A stretch of 44,779 nucleotides of DNA from positions 1 to 44,779 of IMG/VR virus record IMGVR_UViG_3300035182_001078. The stretch is one strand, 5' to 3'. Numbering within the stretch: the stretch's first letter is position 1; each line of letters opens with the position of its first letter. This DNA comes from a virus. Shown here piece by piece: positions 5,375-13,530 of the stretch. Both the position numbers and the translations under genes were made by a program. The notes under the pieces were generated by a model that did not search any database, had not been told where the DNA came from, and was given only the letters and a program-made list of their open reading frames with translations.

Positions 5375-7594
5375 TTAAAACGGCAAATCTTCGTCTTTTT
5401 GTCTATTTATAACTTCTGAACGATTTATCCTTTCCATGCACCATAATTTAGGAGTTGAAAAAGCATTAAGTCTTGTTGTTTTTCTTTTATATCCAAGTCT
5501 ATCTAGTTCACCACCTATTGTTTTTACATTAAGCTTTTGATGAGTTAAGTTATAGAGTTCAACTAAAACATCTGTTGTACTCATTCTTATCTCGTTCTTG
5601 CATCCTTCATCAGCTGGTATAAAATATCTTTCTATTAATTCCTTTTCCTTTATTACAGCTTCGTATTTACTTACATCCTTGTTTAAATAAGACATATCTT
5701 TGGAATTAACCCTCCAGTCAAATCCTTCTTTATATAATCTAAACGCCTCTAGAAATAATTCCTTTTTATCAATAGAGTTATATAATACCTTTTGAATGTT
5801 TTTAACTTCTATAGGTATTATACGTCTGTTACCTGTAGGGTCAGACATAATTTCATTTGAGTTACTTGTTCCACAAAGAACAGCAAGGCGCAAAATTTTC
5901 TCGTTATGATCTCCATAAGGTCGCCTTAAACTAAAATATTGCTTTGATGTTATATTCTTTAACTTCTGTGCATCCTGTTTACTCTTACCACCAAGTTCGT
6001 CGTCCATTATAATAAGATTCTCGCACATCAATAGCTCATCATCTTTTTCCTTATCTAATTTAGATTCTGCATAATAACCCATCAATTCCTTAGGAAGCAA
6101 ACGTCTAAAAAATTCAGTTTTACCTGTAAGTTGTTTACCTAGTAAACATAATAGTAATGGAGAGTGAACTTTATGAGCAGATGATACTATACTTACTATC
6201 CACTTTCGTAAGAAATACTTGGTAAATCCAGGGTCATCATTTTCTATAGATTTTGCCAAAGCGTCTATAATAGGAGATTCGTATTTAGGAGGAAATTCAT
6301 CTGGCATTGGAGGAAGTTCTACAGCTATTCCATCGCTTCCAAAAAATTCAAAGAAAGGATTATATATCTTTACAAAATCAGATTTAAGTAATCTAATCAT
6401 TAAGGCATAATCAAGTTTAGGGCATATCTTTTTTGCAGCAATAAACATTGTATTAAGATATGACTGAGATAATATATCTCCATATTGCTCTAAATATCCA
6501 GTAACCTCATTCATCTTAAGGTGAGGATAATTAGCTGATATAAACATTTCAAGCTGATGTATAATAGATTCTTCATTTTCCTCAAAAGAAGAGGAGTCGT
6601 TATTTTCGTACAGAGATTCTATTAGTTTTTCAGCACCTTCTATATCAGCGTTATTTTTCAGCGTTTCAGCTATTGCTTTTTTATCAAGTCCGGCACGTTT
6701 GCCATTTTTAGTAGTACGAACAATTATCCTTGTTTGTTCTGAGGATATATTTACATTGTTTATTTTTGCAAGATAATAAAATGTAGATATATTAGCTTTC
6801 TCTATACCACGAGCACGAACGCAGTAAGTATATTGTTTGTTTGCGGACTCGTATTTATACTTTGATGACTGCCTAGAAACTTCATGGAAATAATTTCTTC
6901 CATCTTCACCAAACTGAGAAGATATAGCAAAACCAACTTTAAGCCAATCTTGATAATCTTCACATATATTTATACCTCTTCCTACTATTTGTTTTATTAT
7001 ACTATCAAAATCTCCAGAAGTATGAACAAAATCATTCATCTTCTTTATTTGAGTTTCTTTAATATATCTTTTAAATACTGGTACACTATCAGGATTAAGA
7101 TATAATGTAGCATCATCTGATACTACATAAGGTTTACTTAATGCTATACCATTGTGATCTGATACCTGAGAATATATATTCCATAGATATGAAGATATAG
7201 CCTTAAAAGCATCAGCATGTCTATTTGGTTCTATTTTAAATATAACACGTAATCCAGTTCCAGATGTACTCCTGAATACAGAGTAAACATACTTGTCTTT
7301 TTCCAAGGCTTTTTTTACCTGTATAATATTCTCAACATCATCTAAATCTATATTAAGATATTCGCTGTGAATAACAAGTCCATCGTTACTACGTGTTGTA
7401 AATTCTCCAGACAATGTTGTAGTTGGCATAGTCCTCTTAAAGGCATCTCTTTCGTCCTTGTCAACAATTGCCCTGCACTCTGCAACTATTTTAGCCCATT
7501 CGCCATCTCTTGTCTTTTCTAAATAGTCTTCGAGTTCTAAATTTCTTGGATTTGTTACATCTGAAACGCTGTTAAAAATACTTACTTTAGGCAT
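5375..7594 (-). CDS. VirE/BT4734-type primase with SF3 helicase domain
   Basis: The 739-aa replication protein has three parts. Residues 1-180 form a VirE_N/BT4734-like primase-type domain with the acidic motif NIDLDDV (81-87) and the SGTGLRVIFK loop. Residues about 195-285 form a PriCT-2-like domain (DWLKVGFAISSQF). Residues about 450-680 form a VirE-type SF3 ATPase with Walker A GKQLTGKT (about 486-493), Walker B IIMDDELGGKSK, sensor CGTSNSNE and arginine motif NRRIIPIEV. It should prime and unwind phage DNA at the fork, with the polymerase supplied by the host. The C-terminus ends DEDLPF, like an SSB tail tip. It lies 4 nt after the SF2 helicase gene. Confidence 0.92.
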   Translation of the reverse strand: MPKVSIFNSVSDVTNPRNLELEDYLEKTRDGEWAKIVAECRAIVDKDERDAFKRTMPTTTLSGEFTTRSNDGLVIHSEYLNIDLDDVENIIQVKKALEKDKYVYSVFRSTSGTGLRVIFKIEPNRHADAFKAISSYLWNIYSQVSDHNGIALSKPYVVSDDATLYLNPDSVPVFKRYIKETQIKKMNDFVHTSGDFDSIIKQIVGRGINICEDYQDWLKVGFAISSQFGEDGRNYFHEVSRQSSKYKYESANKQYTYCVRARGIEKANISTFYYLAKINNVNISSEQTRIIVRTTKNGKRAGLDKKAIAETLKNNADIEGAEKLIESLYENNDSSSFEENEESIIHQLEMFISANYPHLKMNEVTGYLEQYGDILSQSYLNTMFIAAKKICPKLDYALMIRLLKSDFVKIYNPFFEFFGSDGIAVELPPMPDEFPPKYESPIIDALAKSIENDDPGFTKYFLRKWIVSIVSSAHKVHSPLLLCLLGKQLTGKTEFFRRLLPKELMGYYAESKLDKEKDDELLMCENLIIMDDELGGKSKQDAQKLKNITSKQYFSLRRPYGDHNEKILRLAVLCGTSNSNEIMSDPTGNRRIIPIEVKNIQKVLYNSIDKKELFLEAFRLYKEGFDWRVNSKDMSYLNKDVSKYEAVIKEKELIERYFIPADEGCKNEIRMSTTDVLVELYNLTHQKLNVKTIGGELDRLGYKRKTTRLNAFSTPKLWCMERINRSEVINRQKDEDLPF

Positions 7595-7598
7595 TAAT

Positions 7599-9245
7599 CT
7601 AGTCTTGATTATGGTGTTGGTAAAATTCTATTGGAGTAAATTCTTTGATATTGAAGTCGTACTTTTCATTGTATTTTTTAATCAGTGAGTTAAAATTAGT
7701 TAGTGCTCTTTTTATGTGCCATGCACTGTCTGATATGTCGTCCATATTACCATCTTTTCCAGACATCTCTTTTGCATACCAGTCTATACACAATTTATAG
7801 TAAGCTTTAAAGTTATCATTAACTATATTTTGAGAAGGAAGATTTCCGTATTTTTTAAACATATTCTTAACAACCTCGTCTCCTAATTCTAGGAATGTAT
7901 AGTATTGATACTTCTTTTTATTTTTACCAATAAGAGAATCTACATCAATTCCCTTTGTTATCAAAATAAGTTTTTCTAAATCTTGTTCTTCGGAAGTTTT
8001 TTTACGTTCAAATTCGTGAAGACAAAATTCGCCATCGGAAAGTTTAAGTTGACAAACTCTTACAGCTGCATGAACAAGTCCTTCACAACTTGGACATGTT
8101 TTAACTGGAGCGACTCCATTTCCAGGCTGGTCTGGATGATTAAATATATATTCCCAGTCTCTGTCATCGTTCCAGTCTCCAAACTTTTCCCAGTTTCTTC
8201 CAAGGTCAATTATATTAAAAGAATGCTTTGTTGATAACTGGTAAGGATAATAAGGCTGTAACGATGCCATTATTTCTTCAGAAATAGCTCTACTTCCTCT
8301 ACCACAAGCCTGTATAAATTTAACTATACTTAGTGTACTGAAATTTATTATTACATTTTCTATTGTAGGTTCGTCAAATCCAACAGTGGCAATCATTACA
8401 TTACAGAGTATAGCATTCTCTGTTTCTTTAAACCATTGAAGTATTTCTTTCCTGTCAGTGGAATTAGAGTCAAGGTGCCTTACATTATGTCCACAAAGAG
8501 AAAGGCACTCGGTTACTTCTTTTGAGTGTTCTATTGATACGTTAAATATAATAGTCTTTTTGCCAAAGCAGTAACGATGATATGTTTTAGCTACATTTGC
8601 TACATAACGTGGAGCCATATACGCAGTACTCATCTGACCTTCGTTATAGTCGCCTTTTAATTTGTCAACAGCAAACTGAGAAGGATCTATAGAATCAGAT
8701 GGGCACCTAGTTATATTTTGCGCCAAAAATCCTAATGCTATTAAATCTTTTATTTCAGGGCCAGTAACAATACAGCTATAATACTTATTTAAAGGTTCTT
8801 TTTTACTAGTTGCTTTTGGTGTTGCAGAGAATCCAATTACAAGCTCTTCTAAAAATACGAAGTGAACTTTGTTGAAGTTTGCTACGTGACACTCGTCTAT
8901 TATAACAAGCCCTACATTATGAATCATGTGAAGACGAGATAGCGTACTATCTACCATTCCTATGTACACTTTATTTATACTAAACTTTTTTGTAGTACTG
9001 GTTATTAAATATGGCTTAAAACCAGTTATTTTTTCAATAGTCTTTGCAGCCTGATACATAAGCTCTTCCCTATGAACAAGTATCAATACAGACTTTTCAG
9101 ATGTTGTAACAAAGCGTCTAGTTATCATGCTAAACTCTACTGTCTTTCCTCCGCCTGTAGGTAATTGGGCAAGTACCTTTCTTCTTGTGGACAATGCAGC
9201 TATTATTAATTCTATATGCTCTGATTGATAATCTCTCTTGTTCAT
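7599..9245 (-). CDS. SF2 DEAD/DEAH-box (RecG/UvsW-like) helicase
   Basis: 548 aa. RDYQ (4-7) resembles a Q motif; Walker A is QLPTGGGKT (27-35), motif II DECH (about 115), motif III GFSATP (about 140) and motif VI QACGRGSR (about 313-320). A CPSC...C...C cluster near residues 380-405 is a probable zinc ribbon. Helicases of this type remodel forks and recombination intermediates or open origins. It sits between the HD gene and the primase-helicase in a replication block. Two sites of the dispersed motif lie inside it (8487-8503 and 9178-9195). Confidence 0.92.
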   Translation of the reverse strand: MNKRDYQSEHIELIIAALSTRRKVLAQLPTGGGKTVEFSMITRRFVTTSEKSVLILVHREELMYQAAKTIEKITGFKPYLITSTTKKFSINKVYIGMVDSTLSRLHMIHNVGLVIIDECHVANFNKVHFVFLEELVIGFSATPKATSKKEPLNKYYSCIVTGPEIKDLIALGFLAQNITRCPSDSIDPSQFAVDKLKGDYNEGQMSTAYMAPRYVANVAKTYHRYCFGKKTIIFNVSIEHSKEVTECLSLCGHNVRHLDSNSTDRKEILQWFKETENAILCNVMIATVGFDEPTIENVIINFSTLSIVKFIQACGRGSRAISEEIMASLQPYYPYQLSTKHSFNIIDLGRNWEKFGDWNDDRDWEYIFNHPDQPGNGVAPVKTCPSCEGLVHAAVRVCQLKLSDGEFCLHEFERKKTSEEQDLEKLILITKGIDVDSLIGKNKKKYQYYTFLELGDEVVKNMFKKYGNLPSQNIVNDNFKAYYKLCIDWYAKEMSGKDGNMDDISDSAWHIKRALTNFNSLIKKYNEKYDFNIKEFTPIEFYQHHNQD

Positions 9246-9296
9246 GGTAGATGTTTGGTATTATGAGTAAAAAATCAAAAAATTTGTGTTAACATG

Positions 9297-9338
9297 CGTT
9301 TAAAAATTGCGTGGAACGGCATTTTTATGCGATTCCAC
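9297..9338 (-). repeat. 42-bp hairpin element, copy 1
   Basis: Identical over 42 bp to 25172-25213. It contains GTGGAA (9311-9316) pairing with TTCCAC (9333-9338), an inner GCAT/ATGC stem and a TTTT tetraloop; in this copy one more C-G pair extends the base. On the minus strand the stem is followed by GCAATTTTTAAACG, which resembles a terminator tail. It is 50 nt upstream of the SF2 helicase ATG. Confidence 0.85.
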
Positions 9339-9414
9339 GATACATATATATAATGCAATGCAATTGCCCATAATGCCATTAAAACGGCGCAAATGGGCGC
9401 AAAATTAACATAAA

Positions 9415-9906
9415 CTACTTTAATGAATTAAATGTATTAAGAAAAACATCTTCAATATATCCCGCATTTACATAAGTTACATTTTTTCCAAGCATTAAAT
9501 TTTCCCATTCCCATATTAGTACTGTTGCATCAATATCTCTTACCTCCTGAACAAGTGGATAAAGAAAACCAAACTTTTTTGCAATAAGCTTCATTATATT
9601 ATTTTCTATTTCCTTATAATTATTTATATGTGGCTTTATTGGACTTGGTATATCTAAAAGATACGCTTCGCTTGCATCATGAAGTAGTGCAGCAAGTTTA
9701 TTTTGTTCTGAAACAGCATTTACGCACATTAAAGAATGTTTCGCAACAGAGTAGAATACTGGCAAATGTCCAGCAAATCTACATTGCATAGATAGTGAAT
9801 GTGCTATATCTTCTATACAAATCATATCTTCTGTAGGTTCAAGTATATTGAAATACAGTCCAGTATATGTTCGTATACAGTTTGGAGTAAAAAGATTTTC
9901 TATCAT
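9415..9906 (-). CDS. HD-domain phosphohydrolase (YfbR-like 5'-nucleotidase)
   Basis: The 163-aa product from ATG 9906 has the phage HD signature: AHSLSMQCRFAGH, VAKHSL (H57), LLHDASEAY (H76-D77) and a later Asp (DIDATV, about 124-126). These ligands bind the metal in deoxynucleoside monophosphatases, so a role in shaping the nucleotide pool is likely. The open frame extends upstream to 9969, but those 21 codons are the tRNA-like sequence read in frame, so ATG 9906 is preferred. That ATG overlaps the encoded CCA end of the tRNA-like gene. Confidence 0.85.
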   Translation of the reverse strand: MIENLFTPNCIRTYTGLYFNILEPTEDMICIEDIAHSLSMQCRFAGHLPVFYSVAKHSLMCVNAVSEQNKLAALLHDASEAYLLDIPSPIKPHINNYKEIENNIMKLIAKKFGFLYPLVQEVRDIDATVLIWEWENLMLGKNVTYVNAGYIEDVFLNTFNSLK

Positions 9907-9983
9907 GGCTCCCACGCAAGATTCGAACTTGCAACAGGCCGTCCGTATTTTATTAAGGGTACCTGCCATCCGACATTGGGAGC
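9906..9983 (-). tRNA. tRNA-like gene, probably degenerate; anticodon unresolved
   Basis: On the minus strand the 78-nt unit starts GCTCCCA and ends TGGGAGC-CA, a perfect 7-bp acceptor stem with encoded CCA. The T arm GCAAG-TTCGAAT-CTTGC is perfect. One extra G separates T stem and acceptor. The D loop looks canonical (ATGGCAGGTA) but its stem has only two pairs. The best anticodon stem, CCTTA/TACGG, has a mismatch and a 6-nt loop. I cannot assign an anticodon by eye. It is either an unusual tRNA or one decaying in the middle. The last A of CCA is also the first base of the HD gene's ATG. Confidence 0.6.
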
Positions 9984-10014
9984 AACCAGGCTTTACAACA
10001 TATCCAACTGGTTT

Positions 10015-10596
10015 TTAAAACGGAAGATCGTTTGCAACTTTATTATCTGCATTTGCAGCTAATGTTCCGCCACCACCAACTCCGCTTTCAGAACTTCCTT
10101 CCCATTGCAATTCTTTACCATTACCAAGGATAGGCCCTTGAGCTTTCTTGTCCTTTTTGTAAACTTCCTGAGGTACATCCTGAACAACCATACCCAGGTT
10201 TTCAAACTTGTCAACTTCTCCGTCAGGACTAAGCATTAATGTTATATCAAGATAAGTTCCTTTTTCTCCAACAAAGAGCCAATCTTTGTTGATTTCAAGT
10301 ACATTAATACGCATCTTGATAAAGCGTTTTTTGTCACTGGATTTGTTAATACCTTTTGGTGCTGTCATCTGATTAGTGTTTTTTTGTTTAAAATTTGGTT
10401 TAATATAAGTTAAATAAAACTTACCGAGAGATTGAGAGGCATTAAAAGCAAGTACCATATCTGAATTAACTAAAAGATATGTTAATTTATCAGTATAGTA
10501 CTTATGAAAACGTACTTCAAGTTCTTCTGTTTCAAAATAGTAAGTGATTCCTGATATTAGAGAAGACTGCTCTTTTGAAAAGTTGTTTATAAGCAT
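10015..10596 (-). CDS. KTSC domain fused to a single-strand DNA-binding-like domain
   Basis: 193 aa in two parts. Residues 1-75 match the KTSC pattern (ITYYFETEELEVRFHK ... ASQSLGKFYLTYIKPNF). From about residue 77 (MTAPKGINKSSDKKRFIKMR) a basic beta-rich domain follows, then a Gly-rich linker (GVGGGGTLAANADN) and the tip NDLPF. OB-fold body, flexible linker and acidic tip is SSB architecture. The position among replication and recombination genes agrees. The inner Met at residue 77 could give a separate SSB-only product. The SSB assignment rests mainly on the tail. Confidence 0.7.
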   Translation of the reverse strand: MLINNFSKEQSSLISGITYYFETEELEVRFHKYYTDKLTYLLVNSDMVLAFNASQSLGKFYLTYIKPNFKQKNTNQMTAPKGINKSSDKKRFIKMRINVLEINKDWLFVGEKGTYLDITLMLSPDGEVDKFENLGMVVQDVPQEVYKKDKKAQGPILGNGKELQWEGSSESGVGGGGTLAANADNKVANDLPF

Positions 10597-10772
10597 ATCT
10601 GTTCTGCTATTTTAATTACAGTTGCATTTTCCTGACGAAACCACCAGCGACAATCTTCAAGTTTTTTAAGTCTACATATACCATCAGGAAACTTATTATC
10701 TATTTTACCATCACGAGACGAGAATCCGAATGATGGAAGATTTGGTCTCATTACTTGCCACCAGATAATCAT
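10587..10772 (-). CDS. Hypothetical protein (61 aa)
   Basis: No family recognised. Rich in Trp and basic residues (DGICRLKKLEDCRWWFRQEN), with a plausible alternative start at Met 8. It overlaps the KTSC-SSB gene by 10 nt. Confidence 0.6.
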   Translation of the reverse strand: MIIWWQVMRPNLPSFGFSSRDGKIDNKFPDGICRLKKLEDCRWWFRQENATVIKIAEQICL

Positions 10773-10777
10773 ATTAT

Positions 10778-10957
10778 TTATTTTAAAAAAAAAGAAATTT
10801 TTATTTTCTTTTTATTCCTTGTAATATTTAAACTTCCTGTTTTTAAAAGCTTAATAGCTTGTTTTTTAGTAATACTTAAATATTTAATACTACTGTATTG
10901 TTTTCCACAACTAACTCCACCTAGATTAACTGTATTAATACTACAACTTGTATTCAT
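10778..10957 (-). CDS. Small basic hypothetical protein (59 aa)
   Basis: ATG 10957 to TAA 10778-10780, 59 codons. The product begins MNTSCSINTVNLGGVSCGKQ and ends in a Lys/Ile/Phe-rich basic tail (RNKKKIKISFFLK). Its start overlaps the stop of the 74-aa gene upstream by 3 nt, and its stop is 5 nt before the next ATG, consistent with coupled translation. No family is recognised. Confidence 0.5.
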   Translation of the reverse strand: MNTSCSINTVNLGGVSCGKQYSSIKYLSITKKQAIKLLKTGSLNITRNKKKIKISFFLK

Positions 10958-11178
10958 AATATCTTAATTTTATGTAAGTAATAAACTCCAACGTAAACCT
11001 GCCTAAATTCTTCTGTTAAGCAGTCTAAAAGAACTCCATCATAGTGAAAAGAGTTAAAGGTATAATTCTTTCCTTCGTATTTAAGAGGTTTAAATTCCTC
11101 TAATTGTTCGAGTATATCTTGAGCATGTTCATAATTCTCATAATACTCCGCTACTATATGTTCAAATGTTAAGCCCAT
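10954..11178 (-). CDS. Hypothetical protein (74 aa)
   Basis: No family recognised. Acidic and aromatic (FEHIVAEYYENYEHAQDILE), helical at the N-terminus, beta-rich after (YEGKNYTFNSFHYDGVLLD). It overlaps the broken gene upstream by 10 nt. Confidence 0.65.
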   Translation of the reverse strand: MGLTFEHIVAEYYENYEHAQDILEQLEEFKPLKYEGKNYTFNSFHYDGVLLDCLTEEFRQVYVGVYYLHKIKIL

Positions 11179-11360
11179 AGTGATATAATATCTGACTCAT
11201 GAAATATTATTCCATCGTATATCTTATATATTAACTCAGGCTCTTGTATTATTGGAGAATATACATAAACTATTTTTCCAGCGCCCTTCATCCAACCAGC
11301 TTCTGTGTTTGCACTTCTTCCTCATGGTAAAACCATTACGCATACGTAAGCCCATTTCAT
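11169..11360 (-). pseudogene. Remnant of a nucleoside 2-deoxyribosyltransferase-like gene with in-frame TGA
   Basis: Read from ATG 11360 the frame gives MKWAYVCVMVLP, then TGA (11322-11324), then GRSANTEAGWMKGAGKIVYV and on to TAA at 11169-11171. This is the C-terminal half of the nucleoside 2-deoxyribosyltransferase/DUF4406-like family, whose usual motif as I recall it is LPCGRSAH-EAG. The TGA replaces the usual Cys codon. The family's N-terminal half is absent: only 10 nt lie between this ATG and the methyltransferase stop. The simplest reading is a truncated, decaying gene. The 50 codons after TGA are still open, so a shorter product from an inner Met is possible. Confidence 0.65.
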
Positions 11361-11370
11361 AATATTATTT

Positions 11371-12120
11371 TTAAAAAAGCCTTCCTGGCTTATTCATTGT
11401 TTCGTAATTTAAGAGTCCAGATTCAAAGTAAGATTTTTGTTTGTCCATTATAGTTAAATGAACACTTTCTTTGTATGCTGCAACAGCATGACTAAACGAA
11501 CCTCCATGAGTATCTAATACCCTCTTGCCTTTTAACTCATGCTGAAGATGCAGGTATTCGTACAGATAAGAAGGTTTATGAGTTGGATGCCTTTTCTCAC
11601 CATCGCCATCGCTTGTTAAAGCACGACTCTTTGGTATAATACGAGCGTTCTTGTCAAAAGTAGTCAATGCAAGTTCGCAGTCTGCAAAACTCATTCCATT
11701 GTTTTTCTTATCCCAAACATAAAAACATCTTCCACTAAAGTTAAATTCTTTAGTAAAATAGTTACCACCCCAAACAATTAAGTCACGACAAACATACTGT
11801 AGTAAATCCCAGTATTCTTGAGTTGGAACTGCATTATCCCACTCTCCCATTTCGTAGTCACGAGGCTTAGAATTGGCAGTTGCACCAAGATTCATTTTAC
11901 CTACTTCAATAGCGTATGGAGGATCTACTATACCAACATGAAAGTATCCTTTCTTCATATTATCCTTCATCCACCTTAGATACTGCATATTGTCCGCAAG
12001 AAGAAAAGTGACGGTGCCACGTTTTTCTATCTTAATTATTTCAGGAACATCTAAAAGTTCCCAATCTTCATAGTCTTGTCTGTCTCCGTAACCTGTGTTA
12101 GTTAATTTTGGCTCGTACAT
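11371..12120 (-). CDS. DNA methyltransferase (N4/N6 type)
   Basis: 249 aa with catalytic motif IV DPPY at residues 66-69 (HVGIVDPPYAIEVG). A C-terminal AdoMet-binding motif I variant, LDTHGGSFSHAVAAY, lies near 200 where DPFxGSG is usual. HPTHKP precedes it. Motif IV before motif I is the beta-type order. It should methylate A or C in phage DNA, probably against host restriction; no partner nuclease is next to it. The Asp-Thr-His variant of motif I occurs in other phage enzymes. Confidence 0.88.
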   Translation of the reverse strand: MYEPKLTNTGYGDRQDYEDWELLDVPEIIKIEKRGTVTFLLADNMQYLRWMKDNMKKGYFHVGIVDPPYAIEVGKMNLGATANSKPRDYEMGEWDNAVPTQEYWDLLQYVCRDLIVWGGNYFTKEFNFSGRCFYVWDKKNNGMSFADCELALTTFDKNARIIPKSRALTSDGDGEKRHPTHKPSYLYEYLHLQHELKGKRVLDTHGGSFSHAVAAYKESVHLTIMDKQKSYFESGLLNYETMNKPGRLF

Positions 12121-12142
12121 TACCTGTTGGTTTTAAGTTTTT

Positions 12143-12361
12143 TTACTGATATTTTTCTAAAATTGCTTTAAAAGTTTTCATTACTGATTTAGGAGTAAAT
12201 TTACCATGCTCAACTGTTTCTACAAACTTCTTTACAGCAACAGTAGCTTCTGAACCAAGTTCAATTAGTTTCTCGTCTTCTTTTGTGGACATATCAGTCA
12301 TAATACAGACCATTCTACCAGTCTCGTCATAAACTATTCCATTAATAATCTTTAGTACCAT
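12143..12361 (-). CDS. Hypothetical protein (72 aa)
   Basis: No family recognised. Begins MVLKIINGIVYDETGRMVCI and continues with an acidic helical region (TKEDEKLIELGSEATVAVKK). It lies between the methyltransferase and the exonuclease, 14 nt after the latter. A reverse copy of the dispersed motif lies inside it at 12277-12292. Confidence 0.7.
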   Translation of the reverse strand: MVLKIINGIVYDETGRMVCIMTDMSTKEDEKLIELGSEATVAVKKFVETVEHGKFTPKSVMKTFKAILEKYQ

Positions 12362-12375
12362 AGTGTTGTTTTTGT

Positions 12376-13302
12376 TTACTCTGTTTCTGAATATGTATCA
12401 ACTGATTTTCCAAAATTATTTAAGTAATTACGCCAGTGTGGTATAGCTGATTTTAATTGCTCTATTCTTTCTTCACTCCTTATAGTTTCATATACACGAA
12501 TCTTTCTTTGAAGTGGCAAATCATCGTAAAGGTGATTTTTATTAATCTGAATTAAAGCTTCGTTATAAAGTCCTTTTAACTCTTCGCTTGAATCTTGATA
12601 ATTAGACTCACTGCCAAAAAACTCATACATAAGTTTTAATTCTTCTCTCTTGACTAAATATGCAGGAGTATTCAAAAGAGAATATATAAGCCTGAAATTT
12701 TTTCTGTTTCTTAACCACATATAAGTATCTCCTTGCCATTCATAAACTGGGTCAAATCTTTTAGATACCTTGGCGTCAAAGGTGAATATATCCCAACAAA
12801 CTTTAGTATCGAGTATTGTATCTGTATCTTCATCTTCAATATCAAACTCTCCTTCAACCATTCCATTATTGAGCCTTACAGTATTTTTACGATACATTTT
12901 TCCGGTTAGCAAAGAGTACTGGGTAATTGCATCTTCTTCTAAAAGTAATCCCTTCTCCATAAACTTGCTTTTAACATCTTTCTTTCTTTCAGTTGTTGCA
13001 GCTGTGTATATTTCAGCAAGTTTAGTTTTACAACTTTCACTTAGATGCGGAACATGCTTATATGATTCTATTTTATCTCTTTCCTGACCCATGTCATAAA
13101 TATTATCCAAAAAATTTTGAGATGATTTTAACTCAGGTTTCATACCAGCATACTTTTTATTACCTTCAGTAATTTTTTCGTTAAGTTCATTCCATTTTTC
13201 AAGATTAGATTTACCTTTTGCTTTTGACATAAGGTATCCAATATAATGAGCTCTGAATGTGAACTTGTCAAATCCTTCTTCTGACCAGTTTGTAGTTTGC
13301 AT
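12376..13302 (-). CDS. YqaJ/lambda-exonuclease-like recombination nuclease
   Basis: 308 aa. The nuclease core reads LLLEEDAITQYS, then EGEFDIEDEDTDTILDTKVC (about 148-167). This gives the D...D-x-K arrangement of PD-(D/E)XK recombination exonucleases, and YEWQGDTYMWL fits the following conserved Gln-Y helix. Such enzymes degrade one strand of duplex ends to load an annealing protein. The partner is the Rad52/Erf-like gene at 13530-14204, one small gene upstream, forming a two-component recombination unit. Confidence 0.8.
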   Translation of the reverse strand: MQTTNWSEEGFDKFTFRAHYIGYLMSKAKGKSNLEKWNELNEKITEGNKKYAGMKPELKSSQNFLDNIYDMGQERDKIESYKHVPHLSESCKTKLAEIYTAATTERKKDVKSKFMEKGLLLEEDAITQYSLLTGKMYRKNTVRLNNGMVEGEFDIEDEDTDTILDTKVCWDIFTFDAKVSKRFDPVYEWQGDTYMWLRNRKNFRLIYSLLNTPAYLVKREELKLMYEFFGSESNYQDSSEELKGLYNEALIQINKNHLYDDLPLQRKIRVYETIRSEERIEQLKSAIPHWRNYLNNFGKSVDTYSETE

Positions 13303-13308
13303 GTTTAG

Positions 13309-13530
13309 TTATTTTAGTTGATTAAGTAGTTTTTGTATTCCACGTCCATCTATTATAGACTTTCCAGAGTGCCATCCAGTAAAAGGAAAAAACTGTATAC
13401 GCTCATTTTTCCAGATAAAAAATATAGTAACGCCACGAACTTCTATTTCTATGCCAATTTTTTTAAATTGACTTATTGCGTAGGTTATTCTTTTATCTTC
13501 TATTTCTGCTTTATATCCCTGTTGAGGCAT
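13309..13530 (-). CDS. Hypothetical conserved small phage protein (73 aa)
   Basis: The C-terminal half, RIQFFPFTGWHSGKSIIDGR followed by GIQKLLNQL, resembles a motif I remember from small Bacteroidota phage proteins of unknown function. It is beta-rich throughout. It lies between the recombination exonuclease and the annealing protein, sharing one base with the stop of the latter, so a link to recombination is plausible but unproven. Confidence 0.7.
   Translation of the reverse strand: MPQQGYKAEIEDKRITYAISQFKKIGIEIEVRGVTIFFIWKNERIQFFPFTGWHSGKSIIDGRGIQKLLNQLK

Noticed and set aside
9907-9969. N-terminal extension of the HD protein
   Set aside because: These 21 codons are the tRNA-like sequence read in frame; phage HD proteins of this type begin near the MIENLF start.
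10755-10967. Plus-strand 70-aa hydrophobic frame
   Set aside because: It is antisense to the 59-aa gene at 10778-10957, and its hydrophobicity follows from the Lys/Ile-rich codons on the other strand.
11322-11324. Genome-wide TGA reassignment
   Set aside because: Other genes show no in-frame TGA, and at least the 199-aa ATPase gene uses TGA as a normal stop.
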